The notes: generated by a model from the sequence alone, not told the origin. A DNA stretch of 64,000 nt from Paraburkholderia terricola (GCF_900142195.1 NZ_FRAB01000017.1:80483-144482); one strand, 5' to 3'; positions 9,738 through 19,916 are shown, counted from the stretch's first letter. A program made the numbers and translations.

Positions 9738-12599
9738 ATGATGAAGCAATTCCAGTCGAACTCTTATCTGTTCGGCGGCAATGCTCCGTACGTTGAAGAA
9801 ATGTACGAAGCATATCTCGACAATCCGGCGTCAGTGCCCGAGAACTGGCGCAGCTATTTCGACGCGTTGCAGAACGTCCCTGCATCGGATGGCACCAGTG
9901 CCAACGACGTGGCCCACGGCCCGATCGTCGAATCGTTTGCTCAACGGGCCAAGGCCAACGCCTTCATCCCGCGCACGGCAACCGGTGGCGAAGATCTCGC
10001 CACTGCGCGAAAGCAAGTCTATGTGCAGTCCCTCATCGGCGCATATCGCTTCCTCGGCTCGCAATGGGCCAATCTCGATCCTCTGAAGCGCCGCGAACGT
10101 CCCGCGATCCCCGAACTTGAACCCGCGTTCTACGACTTCACCGAAGCCGACATGGACCAGGAGTTCAGCGCAACGAATCTGTATTTCGGATTCGAGCGCG
10201 CTTCGCTGCGCGAGATCGTCAAGGCATTGCGCGACACGTACTGCGGCACGATCGGCGCCGAGTACATGTACCTCAGCGATCCGGAACAGAAGCGCTGGTG
10301 GAAGGAGAAACTCGAGTCGATTCGCTCGACGCCGAACTTCTCCAACGAAAAGAAAAAGCACATCCTGAATCGCCTGACGGCCGCCGAAGGCCTCGAGCGC
10401 TTCCTGCACACCAAGTACGTCGGCCAGAAACGCTTCTCGCTCGAAGGCGGCGAAAGCTTCATCGCGTCGATGGACGAAGTCGTGCGTCATGGCGGCGCCC
10501 GCGGCGTGCAGGAAATCGTCATCGGCATGGCTCACCGTGGCCGTCTGAACGTGCTGGTCAATACGCTCGGCAAGATGCCGGCCGATCTGTTCGCCGAATT
10601 CGAAGGCAAGCATGTCGACGACCTGCCGGCCGGCGACGTGAAATACCACAAGGGTTTCTCGTCGGATATCTCGACCGACGGCGGCCCGGTTCACCTGTCG
10701 CTCGCGTTCAATCCGTCGCACCTCGAAATCGTCAACCCGGTGGTCGAAGGTTCGGCGAAGGCGCGCATGGATCGTCGCGGCGACGACAACGGCCTGCAAG
10801 TGCTGCCGGTGCAGATCCACGGCGACGCGGCCTTCGCGGGCCAGGGCGTCGTGATGGAAACGCTGAACCTCGCGCAAACGCGTGGTTACGGCACGCACGG
10901 CACGCTGCATATCGTCATCAACAACCAGATCGGTTTCACGACGTCGGACCCGCGCGATTCGCGCTCCACGTTGTACTGCTCGGACGTCGTCAAGATGATC
11001 GAGGCGCCGGTGCTGCACGTGAACGGCGACGATCCGGAAGCGGTCGTGCTGGCCACACAGCTGGCCATCGACTTCCGGATGCAGTTCCACAAGGACGTCG
11101 TCGTCGACATCGTCTGCTTCCGCAAGCTCGGCCATAACGAGCAGGACACGCCGGCTGTCACGCAGCCGCTGATGTACAAGACGATCGCCAAGCATCCGGG
11201 CACGCGCGCGCTGTACGCTGAAAAGCTGACGCAGCAAGGCGTGATCACGGCGACCGACGCGGACGAATACGTCAAGGCTTACCGCAAGGCGATGGACGAA
11301 GGCCATCACACCGTCGACCCGGTGCTCTCGAACTACAAGAGCAAGTACGCGGTGGATTGGGTGCCGTTCCTGAACCGCAAATGGACCGACGCAGCCGACA
11401 CGGCCGTGCCGCTCGCCGAATTGAAGCGCCTCGCCGAGCGCATCACCACGATTCCCGAAAACTTCAAGGTTCACCCGCTGGTCGAGCGCGTCATCAATGA
11501 CCGCCGCGCAATGGGCCGTGGCGAAGCGAAGCTCGACTGGGGCATGGGCGAACACCTCGCGTTCGCGTCGCTGGTCGCCTCGGGCTACGCCGTGCGCCTG
11601 ACCGGTCAGGACTCGGGCCGCGGCACGTTCACGCACCGTCACGCGGTGCTGCACGATCAGAATCGCGAACGCTGGAACGACGGCACCTACGTGCCGCTGC
11701 AGAACATCGCCGAAGGTCAGGCGAAATTCACGGTGATCGACTCGGTGTTGTCGGAAGAAGCGGTGCTCGGCTTCGAATACGGCTACTCGACCGCTGAACC
11801 GAATACGTTCGTCGCATGGGAAGCGCAGTTCGGCGACTTCGTGAACGGCGCGCAAGTCGTGATCGACCAGTTCATCTCGTCGGGCGAGGTCAAGTGGGGC
11901 CGTGTGTCGGGCCTTACCATGCTGCTGCCGCACGGCTACGAAGGCCAGGGTCCTGAGCACTCGTCGGCGCGGATCGAACGTTTCCTGCAACTGTGCGCGG
12001 ACCACAACATGCAGGTCGTTCAGCCGACCACGCCGGCGCAGATTTTCCACCTGCTGCGCCGTCAGATGATCCGCCTGTTCCGCAAGCCGCTGATCGTCGC
12101 CACGCCGAAGTCGCTGCTGCGTCACAAGGAAGCCGTGTCGGATCTGTCGGAACTGGCCAACGGTTCGTTCCAGCCGGTAATCGGTGAGATCGATCAGGCC
12201 ATCGACGCGAAGAAGGTCAAGCGCGTCGTGATTTGCTCGGGCCGCGTCTATTACGACCTGCTCGCGCATCGCCGTGAATCGAAGTCGAACGACGTCGCGA
12301 TCATCCGCATCGAACAGCTCTATCCGTTCGCGCATAAGCAGTTCGAAGCGGAAATGAAGAAGTACGACAACGCGACCGAAGTGGTGTGGGTGCAGGACGA
12401 GCCGCAGAATCAGGGCCCGTGGTTCTACATCGAGCACCACCTGAAGGAAGGCATGAAGGACGGGCAGAAGCTGGCATACAGCGGTCGTCCGGCTTCGGCC
12501 TCGCCGGCAGTCGGCTACTACGCGAAGCACTACGAGCAGCAGAAGGCGCTGGTCGAAGGCGCTTTCGGCCGCCTCAAGAGCGCGTCGATCGCTAAATAA
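9738..12599 (+). CDS. odhA: 2-oxoglutarate dehydrogenase E1 component
   Basis: The thiamine-diphosphate-dependent E1 of the 2-oxoglutarate dehydrogenase complex (TCA cycle): it decarboxylates 2-oxoglutarate and passes the succinyl group to the lipoyl arm of OdhB. 953 residues. The N-terminal OGDH motif is YLFGGNAPYVEEMYEAYLDN. The TPP region reads HGDAAFAGQG followed by INNQIGFTTSDP, with active-site histidines in GMAHRGRLNVL and NPSHLEIVNP. The transketolase-like pyrimidine domain and C-terminal domain follow. ATG 9738 has AAAGGTGAG 8 nt upstream. A GTG four codons earlier lies inside that ribosome site and is rejected. odhB and lpdA follow on the same strand. Confidence 0.97.
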   Translation: MMKQFQSNSYLFGGNAPYVEEMYEAYLDNPASVPENWRSYFDALQNVPASDGTSANDVAHGPIVESFAQRAKANAFIPRTATGGEDLATARKQVYVQSLIGAYRFLGSQWANLDPLKRRERPAIPELEPAFYDFTEADMDQEFSATNLYFGFERASLREIVKALRDTYCGTIGAEYMYLSDPEQKRWWKEKLESIRSTPNFSNEKKKHILNRLTAAEGLERFLHTKYVGQKRFSLEGGESFIASMDEVVRHGGARGVQEIVIGMAHRGRLNVLVNTLGKMPADLFAEFEGKHVDDLPAGDVKYHKGFSSDISTDGGPVHLSLAFNPSHLEIVNPVVEGSAKARMDRRGDDNGLQVLPVQIHGDAAFAGQGVVMETLNLAQTRGYGTHGTLHIVINNQIGFTTSDPRDSRSTLYCSDVVKMIEAPVLHVNGDDPEAVVLATQLAIDFRMQFHKDVVVDIVCFRKLGHNEQDTPAVTQPLMYKTIAKHPGTRALYAEKLTQQGVITATDADEYVKAYRKAMDEGHHTVDPVLSNYKSKYAVDWVPFLNRKWTDAADTAVPLAELKRLAERITTIPENFKVHPLVERVINDRRAMGRGEAKLDWGMGEHLAFASLVASGYAVRLTGQDSGRGTFTHRHAVLHDQNRERWNDGTYVPLQNIAEGQAKFTVIDSVLSEEAVLGFEYGYSTAEPNTFVAWEAQFGDFVNGAQVVIDQFISSGEVKWGRVSGLTMLLPHGYEGQGPEHSSARIERFLQLCADHNMQVVQPTTPAQIFHLLRRQMIRLFRKPLIVATPKSLLRHKEAVSDLSELANGSFQPVIGEIDQAIDAKKVKRVVICSGRVYYDLLAHRRESKSNDVAIIRIEQLYPFAHKQFEAEMKKYDNATEVVWVQDEPQNQGPWFYIEHHLKEGMKDGQKLAYSGRPASASPAVGYYAKHYEQQKALVEGAFGRLKSASIAK

Positions 12600-12614
12600 C
12601 GAAAACAGACGAAC

Positions 12615-12639
12615 CGGGAAAGCGCCACGCGCTTTCCCG
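12615..12639 (+). other. Intercistronic hairpin between odhA and odhB
   Basis: A perfect 11-bp stem (CGGGAAAGCGC / GCGCTTTCCCG) with a 3-nt loop, 15 nt after the odhA stop and without a T-run. It is therefore more likely an mRNA-stabilising or processing hairpin than a full terminator. The distance to the odhB start is about 110 nt. Confidence 0.6.
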
Positions 12640-12750
12640 TGCCGCATCCAGTGACCATTGAGGGTTCATTCGCGGCAGACATGGTTCGCAGGCGGTCGTC
12701 GAGTCCATGGATCGCGCGCCGTCACCCGATACGTATTCAGGATATTCATA

Positions 12751-14022
12751 ATGGCTATTGTTGAAGTCAAGGTTCCCCAGCTTTCCGAGTCGGTTTCGGA
12801 AGCCACGATGCTGCAGTGGAAGAAGAAGCCCGGCGAGGCTGTGGCTCAAGACGAAATTCTCATCGAAATCGAGACCGACAAGGTCGTGCTCGAAGTGCCG
12901 GCACCCTCGGCCGGCGTGCTCGCGCAAGTCATCGCGAACGACGGCGACACCGTCACCGCCGATCAGGTCATCGCCAAGATCGACACCGAAGGCACGGCCG
13001 GCGCCGCTGCTGTCGAAGCCGAAGTCAAGCCGGCGCCTGTCGCCGCACCGGCTGCCGCACCGGCGGCTCAGGCCGCATCCGCAACGGGTGCGAACACAGC
13101 TGCTTCGCCGGCTGCCGGCAAGCTGATGGCCGAGAAGGGTCTGTCGTCCGGCGACGTCGCCGGCACGGGCCGCGACGGCCGCATCACCAAGGGCGACGTG
13201 CTGACCGCGGGCGCTCCCGCCGCCAAGGCCGCGGCACCGGCACCGGCCGCCGCACCGAAGGCTGCCAAGCCGTCGCTGCCGGACGTCAAGGCGCCGGCGT
13301 CGGCTGATCAATGGCTGAAAGACCGCCCGGAACAACGGGTGCCGATGTCGCGTCTGCGCGCGCGTATCGCCGAGCGTCTGCTCGAGTCGCAGCAAACCAA
13401 CGCGATCCTCACCACGTTCAACGAAGTGAACATGGCGCCGGTGATGGACCTGCGCAACAAGTACAAGGACAAGTTCGAGAAGGAACATGGCGTGAAGCTC
13501 GGCTTCATGTCGTTCTTCGTGAAGGCGGCCGTTCACGCGCTGAAGAAGTTCCCGCTGGTGAATGCGTCGATCGACGGTAACGACATCGTCTATCACGGCT
13601 ATTTCGACATCGGTATCGCTGTCGGTTCGCCGCGCGGTCTGGTGGTGCCGATCCTGCGCAACGCGGATCAGTTGAGCCTCGCGGAAATCGAGAAGAAGAT
13701 CGCCGAATTCGGCCAGAAGGCGAAAGACGGCAAGCTGTCGATCGACGAAATGACCGGCGGTACGTTCTCGATCTCGAACGGCGGTGTGTTCGGTTCGATG
13801 CTGTCGACCCCGATCATCAACCCGCCGCAATCCGCGATTCTCGGCGTGCACGCCACCAAGGAACGCGCCGTGGTCGAAAACGGCCAGATCGTGATCCGTC
13901 CGATGAACTATCTGGCGCTGTCATACGACCACCGGATCATCGACGGCCGCGAAGCGGTGCTGTCCTTGGTCGCCATGAAGGACGCGCTGGAAGACCCGGC
14001 GCGCCTGCTGCTCGACCTGTAA
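12751..14022 (+). CDS. odhB: Dihydrolipoyl succinyltransferase E2 (2-oxoglutarate dehydrogenase)
   Basis: 423 residues, the core of the OGDH complex. Domain order: one lipoyl domain (residues 1-78) with the lipoylated lysine K44 in ETDKVVLE; an Ala/Pro-rich hinge; a peripheral-subunit-binding domain near 115-150 ([21 protein letters not shown]); and the CoA acyltransferase core with the catalytic SYDHRIIDG (H394, D398). It transfers succinyl from the lipoyl arm to CoA. A single lipoyl domain and the SVSEATM segment separate it from pyruvate dehydrogenase E2. ATG 12751 starts the lipoyl domain; the frame is open further upstream but without a plausible start. Confidence 0.97.
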   Translation: MAIVEVKVPQLSESVSEATMLQWKKKPGEAVAQDEILIEIETDKVVLEVPAPSAGVLAQVIANDGDTVTADQVIAKIDTEGTAGAAAVEAEVKPAPVAAPAAAPAAQAASATGANTAASPAAGKLMAEKGLSSGDVAGTGRDGRITKGDVLTAGAPAAKAAAPAPAAAPKAAKPSLPDVKAPASADQWLKDRPEQRVPMSRLRARIAERLLESQQTNAILTTFNEVNMAPVMDLRNKYKDKFEKEHGVKLGFMSFFVKAAVHALKKFPLVNASIDGNDIVYHGYFDIGIAVGSPRGLVVPILRNADQLSLAEIEKKIAEFGQKAKDGKLSIDEMTGGTFSISNGGVFGSMLSTPIINPPQSAILGVHATKERAVVENGQIVIRPMNYLALSYDHRIIDGREAVLSLVAMKDALEDPARLLLDL

Positions 14023-14160
14023 AAGCCGCTCCGGCCGGCGCCGGTTGCCATTGCGCAAACTGGCGCCCTATAAGCATCACGTCTTTCGCATTCCGCAGTA
14101 CAGGAACAGGGCGCGCCACGAAACGTGGCCGCGCGCCGTTCCGTCATAAAAAGGATTGTC

Positions 14161-15591
14161 ATGTCCAAAGAATTTGACGTCGTCGTGATCGGCGCAGGCC
14201 CCGGCGGCTATATCGCTGCAATTCGCGCCGCACAGCTCGGCAAGACGGTTGCATGTATCGAAAAATGGAAGAACCCGGCCGGCGCGCTGAAGCTCGGCGG
14301 CACGTGTCTGAACGTAGGCTGCATTCCGTCGAAGGCGCTGCTCGCCTCGTCGGAGGAATTTGAAAACGCGCAGCACCATCTCGCCGATCACGGCATCAAC
14401 GTGTCGGACGTGAAGATCGACATCACGAAGATGCTGGCCCGCAAGGAAGGCATCGTCGAGAAGATGACGAAGGGTATCGAATTCCTGTTCCGCAAGAACA
14501 AGATCACGTGGCTCAAAGGTCACGGCAAGTTCACCGGCAGGACGGACGCCGGCGTGCAGATCGAAGTGAGCGGCGAAGGCGAAACCGAAGTGGTCACGGC
14601 GAAGAACGTGATCATCGCGACGGGCTCGAAGGCGCGTCATCTGCCGAACGTGCCGGTCGACAACAAGATCGTGTCGGACAACGAAGGCGCCTTGAGCTTC
14701 GACACGGCACCGAAGAAGCTGGCCGTGATCGGCGCGGGCGTGATCGGTCTGGAACTGGGTTCGGTGTGGCGCCGTCTCGGCGCGGAAGTGACCGTGCTCG
14801 AAGCGCTGCCGGAATTCCTCGGCGCCGCCGACCAGGCGCTCGCGAAAGAAGCCGCCAAGCAGTTCAAGAAGCAGGGTCTCGACATTCACGTCGGCGTGAA
14901 GGTCGGCGAAGTGAAGACCACCGCGAACAGCGTCACGATCGCTTACACGGACAAGGACGGCAACGCGCAAACGCTCGAAGCCGACCGCTTGATCGTGTCG
15001 ATCGGCCGCGTGCCGAACACCGACAACCTCGGTCTCGAAGCCATCGGCCTGAAGGCCAACGAACGCGGCTTCATCGACGTAGACGATCACTGCGCGACCG
15101 CGGTGCCGAGCGTGTACGCAATCGGCGACGTGGTGCGTGGCCCGATGCTCGCGCACAAGGCCGAGGACGAAGGCGTGCTGGTCGCGGAAATCATCGACGG
15201 TCAGAAGCCGCACATCGACTACAACTGCGTTCCGTGGGTCATCTACACCGAACCGGAAATCGCATGGGTCGGCAAGACGGAGCAGCAACTGAAGGCGGAA
15301 GGCCGCGAGATCAAGACGGGTCAGTTCCCGTTCATGGCGAACGGCCGCGCGCTCGGCATCAACAAGGCGGATGGTTTCGTCAAGATGATCGCCGACGCGA
15401 AGACCGACGAACTGCTCGGCGTGCACATCATTTCGGCGAATGCGTCGGACCTGATCGCGGAAGCCGTCGTGGCAATGGAGTTCAAGGCGGCGTCGGAAGA
15501 TCTCGGCCGTATTTGCCATCCGCACCCGTCGCTGTCGGAAGTCATGCGCGAGGCGGCGCTGGCCGTCGACAAGCGCGCGCTGAACATGTAA
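14161..15591 (+). CDS. lpdA: Dihydrolipoamide dehydrogenase E3
   Basis: A 476-residue FAD enzyme that re-oxidises dihydrolipoyl groups of OdhB and passes electrons to NAD+. The FAD-binding GAGPGG is at residues 11-16. The redox-active disulfide is C49/C54 in [13 protein letters not shown]. The NAD-binding [10 protein letters not shown] and the C-terminal dimer-interface HPHPSLSE with the catalytic histidine are present. AAGGA stands 7 nt before ATG. Its position right after odhA and odhB marks it as the E3 of this complex; other copies probably serve pyruvate dehydrogenase. Terminator 15635-15673 ends the operon. Confidence 0.97.
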   Translation: MSKEFDVVVIGAGPGGYIAAIRAAQLGKTVACIEKWKNPAGALKLGGTCLNVGCIPSKALLASSEEFENAQHHLADHGINVSDVKIDITKMLARKEGIVEKMTKGIEFLFRKNKITWLKGHGKFTGRTDAGVQIEVSGEGETEVVTAKNVIIATGSKARHLPNVPVDNKIVSDNEGALSFDTAPKKLAVIGAGVIGLELGSVWRRLGAEVTVLEALPEFLGAADQALAKEAAKQFKKQGLDIHVGVKVGEVKTTANSVTIAYTDKDGNAQTLEADRLIVSIGRVPNTDNLGLEAIGLKANERGFIDVDDHCATAVPSVYAIGDVVRGPMLAHKAEDEGVLVAEIIDGQKPHIDYNCVPWVIYTEPEIAWVGKTEQQLKAEGREIKTGQFPFMANGRALGINKADGFVKMIADAKTDELLGVHIISANASDLIAEAVVAMEFKAASEDLGRICHPHPSLSEVMREAALAVDKRALNM

Positions 15592-15634
15592 TGACGCGCA
15601 CGCCTGACTGATCGCAGCACTTTCGCATCACCAC

Positions 15635-15673
15635 AAAGGCGGGCGGGTTCAATCCCTCCCGCCTTTCTTTTTG
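15635..15673 (+). terminator. Terminator of the odhA-odhB-lpdA operon
   Basis: AAAGGCGGGCGGG pairs with CCCTCCCGCCTTT with one mismatch, followed by CTTTTT. It ends only about 10 nt before the zapE start, so zapE must either use read-through or be initiated within this hairpin region. Confidence 0.8.
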
Positions 15674-15683
15674 CAGCAACACA

Positions 15684-16781
15684 ATGAACGTCACCGAATA
15701 CTACGAAAAAGAACTGCAGACGCGGGGTTATCAATCGGACCCGGCGCAGCGCGCGGCGGTCGACCGTCTGCAACGGTGCTACGAAGAGTGGGTCGAATAC
15801 AAATCGCGCCGCTCCAATGCGTTCAAGAAACTGATCATCCACCCGGACCGGCCGCGCGGCGTGTACATGTGGGGCGGCGTGGGGCGGGGCAAGAGCTTCC
15901 TCATGGACAGCTTCTACATGATCGTGCCGGTGCAGCGCAAAACGCGGCTGCATTTCCACGAGTTCATGCGCGAGGTGCATCGCGAACTGGAAGAACTGAA
16001 GGGTCGGGCCGATCCGCTCGACGAACTCGCGCTTCGTATCGCCAAGCGCTACCGGCTGATCTGTTTCGACGAATTCCACGTGTCCGACATTGCCGATGCG
16101 ATGATCCTGTACCGTCTGCTCGACAAGCTGTTCGAGAACGGCGTGCAGTTCGTGATGACGTCCAATTACGCGCCGGACACGTTGTATCCGGATGGCCTGC
16201 ACCGTGATCGCATGCTGCCGGCGATCGAACTGATCAAGGAGAAGGTCGACGTGATCAACGTCGACGCCGGCGTCGACTACCGGCAACGCACGCTGGCTCA
16301 GGTCGAGGTGTATCACACGCCGCTCGGCGCGGCCGCCGACAAGGCGTTGCGCGACGCTTTCGCGCGTCTCGCCGCCGTGCCTGACGAGAGCCCGATTCTG
16401 CACATCGAAAAACGCGAGCTGAAAGCGCTGCGCCGCGCGGACGGTGTCGTGTGGTTCGATTTCGCCACGCTATGCGGCGGGCCGCGCTCGCAGAACGATT
16501 ACCTCGAGCTGGCGAGCCGCTTTCACGCGGTGATTCTCTCCGGCGTGCCGCAGATGTCGGCGCGCATGGCCTCGGAGGCGCGCCGTTTCACCTGGCTGAT
16601 CGACGTGTTCTACGACCACAAGGTCAAGCTGTTGATGTCCGCCGCGGTGCCGGCCGAGCAGTTGTACGTCGACGGACCGATGGCTAACGAATTTACGCGC
16701 ACGGTGTCGCGCATCGTCGAAATGCAGTCGAAGGAGTATCTCGACGCGCCGCGCCGGATCGTCGATACGTCGTTGACCTGA
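15684..16781 (+). CDS. zapE: Cell division ATPase ZapE (AFG1-like)
   Basis: 365 residues of the AFG1/ZapE P-loop ATPase family. In E. coli ZapE acts at the Z-ring late in division and under anaerobic or heat stress; related AFG1 proteins help clear membrane proteins. Seen: Walker A GGVGRGKS near residue 63, HFHEFM after it, and Walker B ICFDEFHVSDIADA. The conserved MTSNYAPDTLYPDGLHRDRMLPAI and the closing YDHKVKLLMSA are typical. It follows lpdA in many Burkholderiaceae. A terminator ends 10 nt before the start, so its expression is likely weak or driven by read-through. Confidence 0.94.
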   Translation: MNVTEYYEKELQTRGYQSDPAQRAAVDRLQRCYEEWVEYKSRRSNAFKKLIIHPDRPRGVYMWGGVGRGKSFLMDSFYMIVPVQRKTRLHFHEFMREVHRELEELKGRADPLDELALRIAKRYRLICFDEFHVSDIADAMILYRLLDKLFENGVQFVMTSNYAPDTLYPDGLHRDRMLPAIELIKEKVDVINVDAGVDYRQRTLAQVEVYHTPLGAAADKALRDAFARLAAVPDESPILHIEKRELKALRRADGVVWFDFATLCGGPRSQNDYLELASRFHAVILSGVPQMSARMASEARRFTWLIDVFYDHKVKLLMSAAVPAEQLYVDGPMANEFTRTVSRIVEMQSKEYLDAPRRIVDTSLT

Positions 16782-16941
16782 AGCGCTGCCGGGAACGGGC
16801 CGTGATGCTTTCGCGATAGATCACGATCCGCTACGCGAATACACGCGGTCCGGCGGCGTATTTTCAAGATTCGGACTCGTCTTATATTCCCTCACCGGAC
16901 GACTGGATATCTTTTGTCGTGATTCTGACAAAGGAGAAATC

Positions 16942-17397
16942 ATGAATCCGTACCGTGACATCAATGACGAAGAATGGCAACGCGTCGCACCGTTGTTGCC
17001 CGAGCTGCGTCCGCGTTCCGAACTGCGCGGCCGGCCGCTTGCCAATACCCGTTCCGTGCTCAATGGCGTGCTGTGGGTGATGTACAGCGGCGCTACCTGG
17101 TCCGCCATGCCGCGCAAATACCCGTCCTACCAAACCTGCCATCGTCGCTTCAAGGCCTGGCACGAATCCGGCGTCCTCAAACGTGTAATGGAGCAACTGT
17201 TCGGCGCGGCAAGCGAAGAACTCTGCAATTTGATGGAAGCCCGCATGCGTACCCACGCGAGCGCGGAACAGAAGAGCGTTGAAGCACAAGAGGCTACGAC
17301 CCAGATTGCGGCCCCCGCGGGGTACAGTCCGGCACCGTCCAAACCACAGCCGTCCTCGCCGTTCGCGTATGCGTCGCCCTTCAAGCACGCTGCATGA
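16942..17397 (+). CDS. Stand-alone transposase N-terminal-domain protein (DUF4096-like)
   Basis: 151 residues. Residues 1-100 match the N-terminal DUF4096/IS5-family helix-turn-helix domain: DEEWQRVAPLLPE, NGVLWVMYSGATWSAMPRKYPSYQTCHRRFKAWHESG. No DDE catalytic domain follows. Instead there is a Gln/Ala/Pro/Ser-rich tail ending in a normal stop. GGAG precedes ATG and a strong terminator follows, so it is a complete expressed unit rather than a broken IS copy. No terminal repeats or target duplications were seen. The most likely reading is a domesticated DNA-binding domain, perhaps a regulator; function unknown. Confidence 0.75.
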   Translation: MNPYRDINDEEWQRVAPLLPELRPRSELRGRPLANTRSVLNGVLWVMYSGATWSAMPRKYPSYQTCHRRFKAWHESGVLKRVMEQLFGAASEELCNLMEARMRTHASAEQKSVEAQEATTQIAAPAGYSPAPSKPQPSSPFAYASPFKHAA

Positions 17398-17426
17398 CAA
17401 CTACACCTAGCCGATTTCAGGCACAA

Positions 17427-17467
17427 AAAACGGCCGAACGATAATGATCGTCGGCCGTTTTCTTTTC
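17427..17467. terminator. Bidirectional terminator
   Basis: AAAAAACGGCCGA...TCGGCCGTTTTCTTTT forms a stem of about 15 bp with a small bulge and AATG loop. It lies between the DUF4096 gene (+) and the DUF2147 gene (-), which converge. Confidence 0.8.
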
Positions 17468-17563
17468 TATCGGGGCTGCGGCACGTAGGCGGCTCCAACG
17501 TCCAACTGGCTGCCAATCCGTCTTAACAGGCGATCAGGCGTCGGCGCCTGGATTGTCCGTGGG

Positions 17564-18049
17564 CTATTGCTGACGTACCCAGGTCTGCGAGCGGCCCAGC
17601 AGCGAAACGCCGATATAGCCGCGCACCACCAACTTGTTCCCGCCATCTTCCAGGTGCATCTTGCACTTGTAGACCTTGCCGTTTTCCGGATCGAGAATCT
17701 GGCCGTGGTCCCAGCCGTCGCCGTCCTTTTTCATATCGTTGATGATCGTCATGCCGAGAATCGGCTGATCCTTGCGCGCGTCCGTGCATGCGGTGCACCG
17801 GCGACCCGGCTGGTCGTTCGGGCCTAGTCCCTTGATCACCTTGCCGTTGAGCGAACCGTCGCCGTCCCGAGCGATCTGCACGAGCGCTTTGGGCTGACCG
17901 GTGTGATCGTCGATGGTTTGCCAGGTGCCGACCGGGCTGTCGGTCTGCGCCATTGCCGTGACGGCGCCGGCGAGCAGTACGCCGGCGAGCGCTGCATGCC
18001 TGGCTGCGCGAAGCGCGATTGCACGGGTGCGTTGGGTGAACTGCGTCAT
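17564..18049 (-). CDS. Secreted DUF2147-domain protein
   Basis: 161 residues. A signal peptide of about 35 residues ends at VTAMAQ. The mature part begins with SPVGTWQTIDDHTGQPKALVQI, the hallmark of DUF2147, and includes a Cys pair (RRCTACTDARKDQPILGM) and WDHGQILDPENGKVYKC. These are small periplasmic beta-barrel proteins, often lipocalin-like, with no known catalytic role. AAGGAGGAAGAC gives a strong ribosome site just before ATG. It is transcribed alone, toward the terminator at 17427-17467. Confidence 0.85.
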   Translation of the reverse strand: MTQFTQRTRAIALRAARHAALAGVLLAGAVTAMAQTDSPVGTWQTIDDHTGQPKALVQIARDGDGSLNGKVIKGLGPNDQPGRRCTACTDARKDQPILGMTIINDMKKDGDGWDHGQILDPENGKVYKCKMHLEDGGNKLVVRGYIGVSLLGRSQTWVRQQ

Positions 18050-18304
18050 TGTCTTCCTCCTTGATAAAAGACGGCGCGATCATGAGCGCGCGGCGTGATT
18101 GGCATCTCGGGCGGACTTGAGTCACTCGCCGCCGTGATGCCTGATATGGCGCCTGGGTTCTTGCTTCAGGGGTATTGACTTGCCACTTGCAACTCTCGAC
18201 TCGCGGCTTGCACGCCGCCGGCCGAAAGCGTTTGCGCAGAATACGTGAAAGCGCGTGCGTCGTTTGATAGTGGAACCTCTAATTAGCACGCCGCGCCGTG
18301 CGCA

Positions 18305-18960
18305 TCGATTCAGCTGGTACGAGAAGGTCGCGTTGATGCGCGGGCTGCGCGATGCGCCTTCCAAGGACGCGTCGCCGATCGCTTTGGCCACTGCAAGATC
18401 GAGGCTGTAATACTTCGCGTCCGAGATCCTGAAACCGAGCGTAATCGACGCAAGCCTCGACGGCGAAGTGGTACCCGCATGTACACCCAACACGCGCCTT
18501 GTCGAACGAAACATAGGGCGTGAATGTGCACCGATACGTGAAGCTCGGCGTGAACGAACGGTTGCCTGCGAACATCGCTCCCAATCGGAATCGCCTGACG
18601 CTTCGCCCGGTTGACGGTCTTGCGCAAAACGCTGCGCGCCGAACGACATCTGTTCAAAGGTCGCGAGCGGGACCGCGCTGTATTGACCGGTGAGTGCGAT
18701 GGCGGTGCCGATTTTCAGCGGCCACTCGTTGGTTAGCGAAAAGCTTGCACCTGTACGCACGAAGTTGATCGACGCCGGATTGATGACCCGGCAAGTCCGG
18801 AACGTTCCAGTCGTCGGATTTCGACGCCCTCGGAATATCGAGCGCCTTCGTCACATTGAAACTCGCACGGCGCACTTGACCCGTTCGCACGCTGATGTAG
18901 TCGGCCTGCAATTGCATCGCCCGCGCTCGGGCGCAGCAGCCAGCCGATGCCGGCCGAAAG
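18305..18960 (-). pseudogene. Frameshifted remnant of a TpsB (ShlB/FhaC-type) outer-membrane transporter
   Basis: No long frame exists, but consecutive pieces in different frames make one recognisable barrel. In order on the minus strand: ADYISVRTGQ...DIPRASKSDDWNVPDLPG; then SINFVRTGASFSLTNEWPLKIG and ALTGQYSAVPLATFEQMSFGAQRF; then NRSFTPSFTYR and FTPYVSFDKARV in another frame; then GTTSPSRLASITLGFRISDAKYYSLD and SPRINATFSYQLN, the usual C-terminal beta-strand, at 18308. This resembles the barrel of two-partner secretion transporters. At least three frame changes and a lost stop mark it as dead. The POTRA domains and partner exoprotein are missing here. 18050-18304 and 18961-19202 hold nothing else I recognise. 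Confidence 0.65.
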
Positions 18961-19202
18961 CGCCGCGCAAGCGTGGGTGGACCGCGGCAAATGGGACATG
19001 GCGGAGCCCAACCGCGTGCCTGCGCCGCTCGACGCAACGGCTGACGCCGCCAGGATACAGCGCTCAATCTGGGCATCAGCCGCAAGATGTTGTGGGGAAA
19101 AATCCGCAAGTACCAAATTTTTGACGAAGAGCCCGAAACACGCGAAACTGAGTAATAATGAGACGGTTGTACTAAAACAAAAACTGTTTAAGCAGGATTT
19201 AC

Positions 19203-19916
19203 ATGGACCACAAGTCGAAACTACGACAGATTGCCTTGGCCGCACTGGTCATGATGGGGGCCGTGCAAGGCGTCGCCGCGCAGGCGATGACGGATAGCGG
19301 CGCGAGCGCTGGCGTCGTTTCCCAGCCGGGCGCCGCGCAGGGTGACCAGCCCGCTCAGTCTGGACAAGCGCAGACCACCGCGCTGACGCCGGACGAAGCG
19401 AAGCAATCCGCCGCGGGGAACGTTGCGGAATTGCAGCAGATGATTCGCGGGTCGGACGTGAGCGAATTGCGCACGACATACAACGGCAGTTACGGCGCGA
19501 GCTTGCTGTTTTACGGCAAGGAGATGACGTACTACGTAGCCTTGTTCCAGCAGAAGAATTTCTGGCGCGTCATCAAGACGCAGGACGCGACGCGCGCCGA
19601 CATGATCTACAAGGATTTCGTGCGTCAGACGCTGCAACTGTCGGACGTCGAGATTCGCCGCACGCAACTCGAGGCGCAGAAGGCGTTCACGGACCGGATG
19701 ATCGCATTGTCGCAAGACCGCGCGAATCGCCTGCAAGCTGACCTCGACGTGGCGCACCGGCAGCAGACCATCGTCGCGAGCCAGCAGCAGCAGACCCGCG
19801 CCGAAGCAACGGCGCTCGCGCAGCAAAAGGCCGCCGCGCAGGAGCAACTGCGCGCCGCGCAACGCCAGGTGCGCGATCTGCAACGTCAATTGGAAAGCGG
19901 CTTACCCTCGCACTGA
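19203..19916 (+). CDS. Secreted DUF2968-domain coiled-coil protein
   Basis: 237 residues. A signal peptide ends at GVAAQA (about residue 28). A Gln/Ala-rich linker follows, then a compact domain ELQQMIRGSDVSELRTTYNGSYGASLLFYG...YYVALFQQKNFWRVIKT, which I recognise as DUF2968, a family largely restricted to Burkholderiaceae. The last 90 residues are a heptad-rich Gln/Ala coiled coil (QQQQTRAEATALAQQKAAAQEQ). Likely periplasmic; function unknown. AGCAGGATTTAC precedes ATG. It is a single gene with no obvious partner. Confidence 0.8.
   Translation: MDHKSKLRQIALAALVMMGAVQGVAAQAMTDSGASAGVVSQPGAAQGDQPAQSGQAQTTALTPDEAKQSAAGNVAELQQMIRGSDVSELRTTYNGSYGASLLFYGKEMTYYVALFQQKNFWRVIKTQDATRADMIYKDFVRQTLQLSDVEIRRTQLEAQKAFTDRMIALSQDRANRLQADLDVAHRQQTIVASQQQQTRAEATALAQQKAAAQEQLRAAQRQVRDLQRQLESGLPSH

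Noticed and set aside
9831..12647. 938-codon minus-strand open frame opposite odhA
   Set aside because: No recognisable domain; odhA on the plus strand is certain. Antisense frames this long are common at this GC.
16942..17397. Intact insertion sequence
   Set aside because: No DDE domain, no terminal inverted repeats and no target duplication; treated as a stand-alone gene.
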